DNA of 64,000 bases from Aphrocallistes beatrix (taxonomy: Eukaryota; Porifera; Hexactinellida; Sceptrulophora; Aphrocallistidae). Below the pieces are notes generated by a model. It was not told the origin of the DNA. It searched no databases and worked only from the letters and a program-made list of their open reading frames with translations. The first letter of the stretch is position 1, and each line of letters begins with the position of its first letter. This document shows positions 54,301 through 63,499 of this stretch, piece after piece. The stretch is from NCBI GenBank assembly GCA_963281255.1, contig OY725496.1, forward strand, positions 3,573,723 through 3,637,722, given 5' to 3'. The translations under genes were made by a program, and so were the position numbers.

Positions 54301-55185
54301 TACATGATCAGGTTGAGTGGTGAGGTGGAAATTCTAATGGTATCTACTGATCGAATACTCAAGTATTGCAACCTTCCTCAAGAGAGATCACTTGCATCTC
54401 GTCCTGATTCTGTTTCTAAATCCTATTTTGGCGAGCTCGAATACGAAAATGTACGTTTCAAATACTCGAGTGATTTGCCATATTCGTTGGAGAATCTGTG
54501 TTTGAAAGTGAAACCTGGAGAGAAGATCGGAATCATCGGTCGGACGGGAGCTGGAAAAACTTCTCTGTTCAACTCCCTGTTCCTTCTGAATGAGTTGTTC
54601 TCTGGGAGCATCTCCATTGATCAGAAGGATATAGCCAGTGTGAATCTGTATGAGCACAGGAAGAGATTGTCCATCATTCCTCAAGACCCGTTTCTATTCT
54701 CTGGCACTCTCCGCTACAATCTGGATCCTTTCGAGGAGTACAGCTCCGCACAACTGTGGACAGCCCTCGACAAGTCTCATCTCAAGGCTAAGATAGAATC
54801 GCTGCCCGGTCAGCTGGAGGCGTGTGTGCTGGAGAATGGTGTGAACTTCTCGACAGGAGAACGTCAGCTGATCTGTCTCGCTCGTGCTCTGCTCCGAGAT
54901 AACTCGATCCTCCTGATTGACGAGGCCACTGCTAATGTGGATATGCACACGGACGTGTTGGTGCAACAGGCAATCCGATCCCACTTCTCTCACTGCTCTG
55001 TCCTCACCATAGCTCACAGAATAGAGACCGTGATAGACTCAGACAGGATTCTGGTGCTGGAGAGAGGAAGGATCTGTGAAGACTCTGCACCGTTCTTGAT
55101 GCTACAAGATGAGAACAGTTATCTGAGTCGTTTGCTTCTGCAGTTTGATCCCAGTACTTATAAGCATCTCAAGCAATTGGCATAG
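51316..55185 (+). CDS. ABCC4-like transporter, tandem copy 1
   Basis: 1,289 residues in one exon; plasma-membrane exporter of organic anions by family. The short ABCC plan lacks TMD0. The N-terminus SILSQILFSWLDRLFYNGI is the MRP4-type start. TMD1 includes GRMR-like contacts GMRVIKFYVWEAPF. NBD1 has Walker A at 445-453 (GPLGSGKSS), signature LSGGQ at 535-539 and Walker B YLLDDP at 556, with Asp instead of the catalytic Glu, normal for ABCC. TMD2 follows an acidic linker. NBD2 has Walker A at 1075 (GRTGAGKTS), signature FSTGERQ at 1178-1184 and Walker B LLIDEA with Glu1203. The stop is TAG at 55183. It differs from copy 2 mainly in transmembrane patches. The intronless state is unusual for ABCC genes. 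Confidence 0.94.
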   Translation: MYFYQNNTDYRGSILSQILFSWLDRLFYNGIMRKLSKKDLHTCPREQCSRELFYIFDKYWQVELQKDGKPDLKIAIAKTLKKSFLLSGILVLLEYLLMLTQAILVYNLSSLCTDNTTNITGAELGASLGYASAISICAVLLPLIHSIGFYVLYCLGTQLRTICITAIYKKVLRVQQSVLHKITIGHIINLVSNDVYKFDFAVVYWNFFWIAPIIAILCIIIIIVLFHPIGLIGVLYILLHNPIQIMLGFLFGYFRHLQSITGDSRIKLMDQIIRGMRVIKFYVWEAPFVKYISSIRRREVKYMSLAGFCQSSNFSFFNTSIFISIFIVYSVSLAVNISIQPSDLALLFLVFNILCICNVLLFGHAVSTSRESVIALNRIQRILELPENISHCIRKKSAVEDSCPSIRFHNFSASWKGTTEADRDQLLLKSINLSFDRAQLVAIAGPLGSGKSSLLLSLINELPGLSGEITVSGVMSYAAQEPWIFSGTVKDNILFGSPLHRERYRQVISACGLKEDIESLESADMTLIGERGVTLSGGQKARVSLARAVYQQSDTYLLDDPLSAVDMRVGRTIFEECISTFLKGKLVILVTHQIHYVEKADVVVVMREGEIVTSGRYQDVVEHDEFCREFLRGLKDKNDRKRPLSHEIIETKTDLLKSGDCEEVSIRDVEIDENPQPLSVSLTTEESQQHLSSIVTYLRYFLAGGLLATVSMLVLTVLSNGCLLLSYWWMQSISDCLFQPFTNSSSLNATQSCPWYFDGQYVGGLGLAALFTFLGSVFVFLRGFNFYYVVLQASRRLHNRMLNRLVHTPMRFFDTNPSGRILNRFSKDIGFLDEQLPFIFYNFWQFSTYSLAVAFAACAVQVFLLIPIFLLLVFTLLLRFFFLKSLTQVKRLESIARSPLYSHISISLQGLTTIRALRIEERATQDYHYFQDDHSCAWYHYVAFNFWFGLRLDLFISFVIIFAVFSASIARCMFGWNYLISFSIPLLLSLPLTFQYMIRLSGEVEILMVSTDRILKYCNLPQERSLASRPDSVSKSYFGELEYENVRFKYSSDLPYSLENLCLKVKPGEKIGIIGRTGAGKTSLFNSLFLLNELFSGSISIDQKDIASVNLYEHRKRLSIIPQDPFLFSGTLRYNLDPFEEYSSAQLWTALDKSHLKAKIESLPGQLEACVLENGVNFSTGERQLICLARALLRDNSILLIDEATANVDMHTDVLVQQAIRSHFSHCSVLTIAHRIETVIDSDRILVLERGRICEDSAPFLMLQDENSYLSRLLLQFDPSTYKHLKQLA

Positions 55186-56869
55186 ATGAACTACTCAGAT
55201 CATGCTTTATATTAATCTTATTAATTACCATTGAAGCGTTACACACAATTTCTTCATTTCAGTCGAAATTTAATTATTATCTGTTCTTTCGAATGATTAT
55301 TTTGTAACTAGAGTTAGTATCGCAATTTTGTGCTTTTTGAACTTATCCTTTGCATTTTATAACTACTGATGAAACGATAGGGTTTTGTTTGTTTGTTTGT
55401 TCAAATTGATTGTGAAGAGCAGTGGTAGAATTGTGAAAATTGGCCTGTGGATGTCAATTGGTGATTCTATAAACGAGTTTAAACATATATGCCAAATTTT
55501 CATAACTAAAAAAACTCAGCAAAACAATTCGAGGAGCTACCTCACATTCTCTCTATGCTCAACACTCCGAATAATGACACTGAACTGAGCCTTTTCACCT
55601 TCTAGAAGGACACAGGCGAATAAAATACTCACGTCCGTCTTTTCTAATCCCTAATCTCTCCAAGAGCTTCCTGAAGAGAATGGCACTACAGCTACCTAGA
55701 AGAGAGACCCGACTCACTTACCTCCTCTGCTAATTCTAAGCACAAACTTCTGCCTGGGATTGGAGTTGATGTTAAATCTGTTGCTAAGGTGAAGATTAGA
55801 AATGCTCTCTATTTCATTGGTATGTGGAAACCTGGGATATTTCAAGTTAAATTTAACGTAGTCATGCATGTATGAATATATTTCTGAGGAATTTCTCAAG
55901 AAATCTCAATTTCACTCACTCACTGTGCTCGTTGGGGCAGGTTTCTCTCCCTTTTGAAATCTCATTTATTTCGATAGTCTTTCTCACGGCTCTGTTCGCT
56001 GGAGATCAAGCGGCAGGCTCGAAGAATGCCTTTCCAAGATGGACAGGAACTGTACCGGATTCATGTGCAACTTCACCAAATCACAGAACTTCGATGACAC
56101 AGCCCTTCCACCTCCTAGTCTTGTACGTAATAATGATGGAGTGATCATCTCTAGAGATTATAGTATTTTAAACTTTTAATTGAGACATTTACGAATTTTA
56201 ATTATTTAACATTTCTCATTTCCATTGGATAGAAGCAGTGGCAGACCTGGATCTGAATATGTTTAAGAAACAGCTCCGTATCAAGTTTGAGGGAGAAGGT
56301 TGGAAAGTGGTACATTTCGAAATATTTGAGAGATATCCTTTCCACGCGGTTATTTAGGGATTTAGGGTGTATATTCTGAATTTGGTACTTTAAAAACTTT
56401 ATGATAAATATTTTGTTTGTTTTTGTTCGCAGTGGTACATAAAATAACCAAATTTTGAAAATCTACTCGTGGGTAGCTTTTAACTGCTGTCATTGGCTAT
56501 TCAAGGGTGTTGTTGATTCAAACTATTACGTTTCAAAACCATGTAACACTTATTTTGCTTGTTTCTTTATAATGAATTCATCAATTTGACTATCTTTAAC
56601 AGTTGTCCGTTTTTTTAATAATGGATTTGTCAAATGAATTTTGAGCTTTGATCTAATTGAATCACATTATAGAGCCTTCAATTCACACAAAATCCTAATT
56701 GCGGGTAAATGGATTTGCTCTGATTAATGAATAGTGGCTCAATTAATCTGTATTATTAGTTTTCATAAATTGAGTAATCCCGGTGTATTACGATATTCAT
56801 ATATCATGTGCCAAGTCCTCCTGGAGCTGCAATGTCAGTTTGTCGACCGACATTTTTCATTATTGAATG
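55186..56869. other. ABCC copy 1 3' flank
   Basis: Almost identical to 61399-63082 in the second unit. Apart from the HECT-like exon fragment at 56233-56298 and an exon-like frame at about 56010-56110 that cannot be joined to it in phase, nothing is recognised. Confidence 0.4.
56233..56298 (+). pseudogene. Possible HECT E3-ligase exon fragment (unit 1)
   Basis: Between an AG at 56231-56232 and a GT at 56299, the frame reads AVADLDLNMFKKQLRIKFEG then E. This resembles the start of the HECT domain N lobe (KKxLxxxFxGEEG-DxGG) with an exon end at the usual place in the GEG motif. No following HECT exon is visible. The second unit has the same at 62446-62511. Weak evidence because it is only 22 residues. 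Confidence 0.3.
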
Positions 56870-57061
56870 CTAAGTTTACTAATTCACGAATAATTCGAAT
56901 AATTCATAAAGTCTGAGAAGAATTATTCAAAATTGAAAGTTTTTTACAAGGAAATATCATGAATTATATGAATGAATTTTCGAATAATTCATAATTCAGG
57001 ATCTGAATTATTGGAATTATTCATAATTCTTTGCCATTTTTTAATGAATTAGTCAACTTAG
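56870..57061. mobile_element. MITE of the TAAGTTGACTAATTCA family (unit 1)
   Basis: Left end CTAAGTTTACTAATTCACG and right end TGAATTAGTCAACTTAG are inverted with one mismatch. The interior has AATAATTCATAA repeats and matches the CCDC12 intron copy in part (TTTTTTACAAG versus CTTGTAAAAA). Confidence 0.7.
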
Positions 57062-57286
57062 ATTGAATGGAGTGTGTAGGAAGCTTTTCTTGTTCATTAT
57101 TTTTTTGCTATCTATGATAGTGCAAATTTGATGATTTGATCAGTCATCCTTCACTTGTGCAATACATTCCTGAATTAATTTCAGTCAAAATGTGTTAATA
57201 GTATCACGAATAGTCCTTGAATGACACGAGACTTCAAGTATACATGTACGGTATTATGGCTTTCATGTTAATTAATTGTTGATATT

Positions 57287-57415
57287 ATGTATTACAACAA
57301 GATAGCGAATTTTCTTCATCCAAATTTCCGGATTGTCAGATTACACAATATATTGAACAAACTAGCCCTCCCGAAGTCACTAGCTACCAGACTATTATTG
57401 AAATTTGATATGTAA
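57287..57415 (+). pseudogene. Truncated MATE transporter start (unit 1)
   Basis: A 42-codon frame begins MYYNKIANFL and matches the start of the MATE gene at 63500. It lacks 11 in-frame codons after HNI, resumes as LNKLALPKSLA, then runs into unrelated sequence and stops at 57413. It is the left-over of the MATE gene that followed ABCC in the ancestral unit, cut by the duplication junction. Confidence 0.85.
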
Positions 57416-57528
57416 CGTAATAACTTAGTTATAATCGTATCGATGTGTAAGTACTATGTATAAGTATATTTGAATTTTTGAATCTCGATTATCATTTAGA
57501 AAATCTAATTTTATTCATAGCAATCAAA

Positions 57529-60500
57529 ATGTATTTCTATCAGAACAACACGGATTACAGAGGTTCCATTTTGTCTCAGATATTTTTCTCTTGGCTGGAC
57601 AGACTGTTCTACAATGGGATAAGGAGGAAACTGAGTAAGAAAGACTTGCACACCTGTCCTAGGGAGCAGTGCTCTAGAGAATTGTTCCACATATTTGACA
57701 AATATTGGCAAGTAGAACTACAAAAAGGTGGAAAACCTGACCTTAAAGTCGCCATAGCTAAAACCCTGAAAACAAGTTTCTTATTCTGTTGCATTTTACT
57801 TATACTGGAGCCAATAGTCTTGTTAACTCAAGCCATCCTTGTTTATAACTTGTCCTCTCTCTGTACTGGCAACACGACAAATATTACTGGAGCTGAATTG
57901 GGTGCAAGTCTTGGCTACGCGTCTGCCATATCCATTTGTGCTGTCCTTATACCACTTATCCACAGTATCGGATTCTACGTTATCTTCTGCCTTGGCATTC
58001 AACTCCGCACTATATGCATTACTGCCATTTACAAGAAGGTGCTTCGTGTACAACAATCTGTGCTACACAAGATTACAATCGGACATATTATCAATCTTGT
58101 TTCGAATGATGTTTATAAATTCGACTTGACAATGGTTTATTTCAATTACTTATGGATTGCCCCTATAGTCGCTATAATTTGTATCATCACGATCTCAATC
58201 TACATTGGTCCAATTGGCTTAATCGGAGTGTTATACATTCTATTGCACAACCCCATTCAAATAATGCTTGGATTCTTATTCGGGTATTTCAGACATCTCC
58301 AGTCGATTACTGGAGACAGCCGCATCAAACTTATGGACCAGATAATTCGAGGCATGCGTGTGATAAAATTCTACGTTTGGGAGGCTCCATTTGTGAAGTA
58401 CATCAGCAGCATACGGCGTAGAGAAGTTAAATATATGAGTCTGGCTGGATTTTGTCAGAGTAGCAACTTCTCCTTTTTCAACACAAGCATATTCATTTCT
58501 ATCTTTATCGTCTATTCAGTGAGTCTAGCGGTTAACATCTCCATTCAACCATCAGATCTTGCTCTACTGTTCCTTGTGTTCAACGTTCTACGTGCCTACA
58601 ACGTGCTCTTGTTCGGACTTGCTGTATCCACGAGTAGAGAGTGTGTGATAGCTCTGAATCGAATCCAGCGCATCCTAGAATTACCTGAGAATATCAGTCA
58701 TTGCATAAGGAAGAAGTCAGCGGTAGAAGATAGCTGTCCATCGATTCGGTTTCACAACTTTTCTGCTTCTTGGAAAGGAACCACAGAGGCAGATCGCGAT
58801 CAATTACTTCTGAAATCCATCAACCTATCTTTCGACCGCGCCCAACTAGTCGCCATCGCCGGACCTCTCGGCTCCGGTAAGTCCAGCCTGCTTCTGAGTC
58901 TAATAAACGAGCTGCCCGGTCTATCCGGGGAGATCACGGTTTCAGGGGTGATGTCTTATGCTGCACAGGAACCATGGATATTCTCTGGCACCGTTAAGGA
59001 CAACATTCTATTCGGTTCACCTCTCCACCGTGAACGTTATCGTCAGGTGATAAGTGCGTGTGGTCTGAAGGAGGACATCGAATCGTTGGAATCAGCTGAC
59101 ATGACGCTGATAGGAGAGCGAGGTGTGACACTGAGCGGGGGACAGAAGGCCAGAGTGTCACTAGCTCGTGCTGTCTACCAGCAGAGCGACACCTATCTCC
59201 TCGACGATCCTCTCAGTGCTGTGGATATGAGGGTTGGGAGAACAATATTCGAGGAGTGCATCAGCACATTTCTGAAAGGGAAACTGGTGATTTTAGTGAC
59301 TCATCAGATTCATTATGTGGAAAAGGCAGACGTTGTAGTAGTGATGAGGGAGGGAGAGATTGTAACCAGTGGGAGGTACCAGGATGTGGTAGAGCATGAC
59401 GAGTTCTGTCGAGAGTTCTTGCGTGGGCTTAAAGATAAGAACGACAAGAAAAGACCTCTGTCTCACGAAACAATCGAAACGAAGACTGATTTGTTGAAAT
59501 CTGGAGATTGTGAGGAAGTATCGATTCGAGATGTGGAGATTGACGAGAACCCTCAACCCTTGTCTGTCTCTCTAACCACGGAAGAGAGTCAGCAGCATTC
59601 ATCTAGCATTGTCACATACCTCCGCTACTTTCTGGCAGGAGGACTGCTGGCAACTGTCTCCATGTTAGTTCTAACTGTGTTGAGTAACGGCTGTCTCCTC
59701 CTGTCATACTGGTGGATGCAATCCATCTCTGATTGCCTCTTCCAGCCCTTCACCAATTCCAGCTCTCTCAACGCAACGCAATCATGTCCTTGGTATTTCG
59801 ACGAACAGTTCGTGGGTGGGCTAGGATTGGCGGCTCTCTTCACGTTTCTAGGGTCTGTTTTCGTATTTCTACGCGGGTTCAACTTCTACTACTTGGTGCT
59901 GCAAGCCAGCCGACGTCTTCACAACAGAATGCTGAACAGACTCGTACACACTCCCATGCGTTTCTTTGACACTAATCCCAGTGGTCGCATCCTCAACCGA
60001 TTCTCTAAAGACGTCGGATTCTTAGATGAGCAATTGCCATTCATCTTCTACGACTTTTGGCAATTCTCAACTTACATTATAGCTGTAGCCATTGCTGCGT
60101 GTGCTGTTCAAGTATTCCTACTGATCCCTATCTTCTTATTGTTAGTCTTCACTCTGCTGCTGAGATTCTTCTTCCTCAAATCTCTGACACAGGTGAAGCG
60201 ACTAGAGAGTATCGCCCGTAGTCCTCTCTACTCCCACATTTCCATCTCTCTACAAGGCCTAACTACCATCCGTGCTCTTCGGATTGAGGAGAGAGCCACA
60301 CAAGACTACCATTACTTCCAGGACGACCACTCGTGTGCCTGGTACCACTATGTGGCTTTCAACAGGTGGTTTGGTCTGAGACTAGATTTATTCATGGCTT
60401 TTGTGATTATTTTCGCCTCCTTCTCTGCTTCAATTGCTAGATGTATGTTTGGATGGAATGATTTGATCAGTTTTTCTATTCCCTTATTGATTTCGTTGGC

Positions 60501-61428
60501 TCTTTCTTTTCAATATGCGATTAGAGTGAGTGGTGAGGTGGAAATTCTAATGGTGTCTGCTGATCGAATACTCAAGTATTGCAACCTTCCTCAAGAGAGA
60601 TCACTTGCATCTCGTCCTGATTCTGTTTCTAAATCCTATTTTGGCGCGCTCGAATATGAAAATGTACGTTTCAAATACTCGAGTGATTCGCCATATTCGT
60701 TGGAGAATCTGTGTTTGAAAGTGAAACCTGGAGAGAAGATCGGAATCATCGGTCGGACGGGAGCTGGAAAAACTTCTCTGTTCAACTCCCTGTTCCTTCT
60801 GAATGAGTTGTTCTCTGGAAGCATCTCCATTGATCAGAAGGATATAGCCAGTGTGAATCTGTATGAGCACAGGAAGAGATTGTCCATCATTCCTCAAGAC
60901 CCGTTTCTATTCTCTGGCACTCTCCGCTACAATCTGGATCCTTTCGAGGAGTACAGCTCCGCACAACTGTGGACAGCCCTCGACAAGTCTCATCTCAAGG
61001 CTAAGATAGAATCGCTGCCCGGTCAGCTGGAGGCGTGTGTGCTGGAGAATGGTGTGAACTTCTCGACAGGAGAACGTCAGCTGATCTGTCTCGCTCGTGC
61101 TCTGCTCCGAGATAACTCGATCCTCCTGATTGACGAGGCCACTGCTAACGTGGATATGCACACGGACGTGTTGGTGCAACAGGCAATCCGATCCCACTTC
61201 TCTCACTGCTCTGTCCTCACCATAGCTCACAGAATAGAGACCGTGATAGACTCAGACAGGATTCTGGTGCTGGAGAGAGGAAGGATCTGTGAAGACTCTA
61301 CACCGTTCTTGATGCTACAAGATGAGAACAGTTATCTGAGTCGTTTGCTTCTGCAGTTTGATCCCAGTACTTATAAGCATCTCAAGCAATTGGCATGGAT
61401 GAACTACTCAGATCATGCTTTATATTAA
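57529..61428 (+). CDS. ABCC4-like transporter, tandem copy 2
   Basis: 1,299 residues from the ATG that matches copy 1; an in-frame ATG at 57478 lies in unrelated upstream DNA and would add 17 residues. NBD1 is identical in protein to copy 1 and NBD2 nearly so, with the same Walker and signature motifs. Differences cluster in helices: the TMD1 first helix (KTSFLFCCILLILEPIVLL), FDLTMVYFNYLWIAP, FNVLRAYNVLLFGLAV, STYIIAVAIAAC and the two last helices of TMD2 (NRWFGLRLDLFMAFV, LISLALSFQYAIRV). The copy 1 stop TAG reads TGG here, adding WMNYSDHALY. A different substrate range from copy 1 is likely but inferred. Confidence 0.94.
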   Translation: MYFYQNNTDYRGSILSQIFFSWLDRLFYNGIRRKLSKKDLHTCPREQCSRELFHIFDKYWQVELQKGGKPDLKVAIAKTLKTSFLFCCILLILEPIVLLTQAILVYNLSSLCTGNTTNITGAELGASLGYASAISICAVLIPLIHSIGFYVIFCLGIQLRTICITAIYKKVLRVQQSVLHKITIGHIINLVSNDVYKFDLTMVYFNYLWIAPIVAIICIITISIYIGPIGLIGVLYILLHNPIQIMLGFLFGYFRHLQSITGDSRIKLMDQIIRGMRVIKFYVWEAPFVKYISSIRRREVKYMSLAGFCQSSNFSFFNTSIFISIFIVYSVSLAVNISIQPSDLALLFLVFNVLRAYNVLLFGLAVSTSRECVIALNRIQRILELPENISHCIRKKSAVEDSCPSIRFHNFSASWKGTTEADRDQLLLKSINLSFDRAQLVAIAGPLGSGKSSLLLSLINELPGLSGEITVSGVMSYAAQEPWIFSGTVKDNILFGSPLHRERYRQVISACGLKEDIESLESADMTLIGERGVTLSGGQKARVSLARAVYQQSDTYLLDDPLSAVDMRVGRTIFEECISTFLKGKLVILVTHQIHYVEKADVVVVMREGEIVTSGRYQDVVEHDEFCREFLRGLKDKNDKKRPLSHETIETKTDLLKSGDCEEVSIRDVEIDENPQPLSVSLTTEESQQHSSSIVTYLRYFLAGGLLATVSMLVLTVLSNGCLLLSYWWMQSISDCLFQPFTNSSSLNATQSCPWYFDEQFVGGLGLAALFTFLGSVFVFLRGFNFYYLVLQASRRLHNRMLNRLVHTPMRFFDTNPSGRILNRFSKDVGFLDEQLPFIFYDFWQFSTYIIAVAIAACAVQVFLLIPIFLLLVFTLLLRFFFLKSLTQVKRLESIARSPLYSHISISLQGLTTIRALRIEERATQDYHYFQDDHSCAWYHYVAFNRWFGLRLDLFMAFVIIFASFSASIARCMFGWNDLISFSIPLLISLALSFQYAIRVSGEVEILMVSADRILKYCNLPQERSLASRPDSVSKSYFGALEYENVRFKYSSDSPYSLENLCLKVKPGEKIGIIGRTGAGKTSLFNSLFLLNELFSGSISIDQKDIASVNLYEHRKRLSIIPQDPFLFSGTLRYNLDPFEEYSSAQLWTALDKSHLKAKIESLPGQLEACVLENGVNFSTGERQLICLARALLRDNSILLIDEATANVDMHTDVLVQQAIRSHFSHCSVLTIAHRIETVIDSDRILVLERGRICEDSTPFLMLQDENSYLSRLLLQFDPSTYKHLKQLAWMNYSDHALY

Positions 61429-63082
61429 TCTTATTAATTACCATTGAAGCGTTACACACAATTTCTTCATTTCAGTCGAAATTTAATTATTATCTGTTCT
61501 TTCGAATGATTATTTTGTAACTAGAGTTAGTATCGCAATTTTGTGCTTTTTGAACTTATCCTTTGCATTTTATAACTACTGATGAAACGATAGGGTTTTG
61601 TTTGTTTGTTTGGTCAAATTGATTGTGAAGAGCAGTGGTAGAATTGTGAAAATTGGCCTGTGGATGTCAATTGGTGATTCTATAAACGAGTTTAAACATA
61701 TATGCCAAATTTTCATAACTAAAAAAACTCAGCAAAACAATTCGAGGAGCTACCTCACATTCTCTCTATGCTCAACACTCCGAATAATGACACTGAACTG
61801 AGCCTTTTCACCTTCTAGAAGGACACAGGCGAATAAAATACTCACGTCCGTCTTTTCTAATCCCTAATCTCTCCAAGAGCTTCCTGAAGAGAATGGCACT
61901 ACAGCTACCTAGAAGAGAGACCCGACTCACTTACCTCCTCTGCTAATTCTAAGCACAAACTTCTGCCTGGGATTGGAGTTGATGTTAAATCTGTTGCTAA
62001 GGTGAAGATTAGAAATGCTCTCTATTTCATTGGTATGTGGAAACCTGGGATATTTCAAGTTAAATTTAACGTAGTCATGCATGTATGAATATATTTCTGA
62101 GGAATTTCTCAAGAAATCTCAATTTCACTCACTCACTGTGCTCGTTGGGGCAGGTTTCTCTCCTTTTTGAAATCTCATTTATTTCGATAGTCTTTCTCAC
62201 GGCTCTGTTCGCTGGAGATCAAGCGGCAGGCTCGAAGAATGCCTTTCCAAGATGGACAGGAACTGTACCGGATTCATGTGCAACTTCACCAAATCACAGA
62301 ACTTCGATGACACAGCCCTTCCACCTCCTAGTCTTGTACGTAATAATGATGGAGTGATCATCTCTAGAGATTATAGTATTTTAAACTTTTAATTGAGACA
62401 TTTACGAATTTTAATTATTTAACATTTCTCATTTCCATTGGATAGAAGCAGTGGCAGACCTGGATCTGAATATGTTTAAGAAACAGCTCCGTATCAAGTT
62501 TGAGGGAGAAGGTTGGAAAGTGGTACATTTCGAAATATTTGAGAGATATCCTTTCCACGCGGTTATTTAGGGATTTAGGGTGTATATTCTGAATTTGGTA
62601 CTTTAAAAACTTTATGATAAATATTTTGTTTGTTTTTGTTCGCAGTGGTACATAAAATAACCAAATTTTGAAAATCTACTCGTGGGTAGCTTTTAACTGC
62701 TGTCATTGGCTATTCAAGGGTGTTGTTGATTCAAACTATTACGTTTCAAAACCATGTAACACTTATTTTGCTTGTTTCTTTATAATGAATTCATCAATTT
62801 GACTATCTTTAACAGTTGTCCGTTTTTTTAATAATGGATTTGTCAAATGAATTTTGAGCTTTGATCTAATTGAATCACATTATAGAGCCTTCAATTCACA
62901 CAAAATCCTAATTGCGGGTAAATGGATTTGCTCTGATTAATGAATAGTGGCTCAATTAATCTGTATTATTAGTTTTCATAAATTGAGTAATCCCGGTGTA
63001 TTACGATATTCATATATCATGTGCCAAGTCCTCCTGGAGCTGCAATGTCAGTTTGTCGACCGACATTTTTCATTATTGAATG
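61429..63082. other. ABCC copy 2 3' flank
   Basis: Matches unit 1 at an offset of 6,213 with only a handful of substitutions. Contains the second HECT-like fragment. No complete gene seen. Confidence 0.4.
62446..62511 (+). pseudogene. Possible HECT E3-ligase exon fragment (unit 2)
   Basis: Identical to the unit 1 fragment, again bounded by AG and GT, with KKQLRIKFEGE. Duplicated with the unit. Confidence 0.3.
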
Positions 63083-63274
63083 CTAAGTTTACTAATTCAC
63101 GAATAATTCGAATAATTCATAAAGTCTGAGAAGAATTATTCAAAATTGAAAGTTTTTTACAAGGAAATATCATGAATTATATGAATGAATTTTCGAATAA
63201 TTCATAATTCAGGATCTGAATTATTGGAATTATTCATAATTCTTTGCCATTTTTTAATGAATTAGTCAACTTAG
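63083..63274. mobile_element. MITE of the TAAGTTGACTAATTCA family (unit 2)
   Basis: Same element as in unit 1, carried by the duplication rather than a new insertion, since position and sequence match exactly. Confidence 0.7.
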
Positions 63275-63499
63275 ATTGAATGGAGTGTGTAGGAAGCTTT
63301 TCTTGTTCATTATTTTTTTGCTATCTATGATAGTGCAAATTTGATGATTTGATCAGTCATCCTTCACTTGTGCAATACATTCCTGAATTAATTTCAGTCA
63401 AAATGTGTTAATAGTATCACGAATAGTCCTTGAATGACACGAGACTTCAAGTATACATGTACGGTATTATGGCTTTCATGTTAATTAATTGTTGATATT

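Noticed and set aside
55872-56144. Open frame of 90 codons in the ABCC 3' flank, repeated at 62085-62357
   Set aside because: No family match in any frame, and it cannot be joined in phase to the HECT-like fragment. Conservation between units is explained by the duplication.
57478-57528. Upstream ATG for ABCC copy 2
   Set aside because: The 17 extra residues come from DNA absent in copy 1 and have no family match; homology starts exactly at the 57529 ATG.
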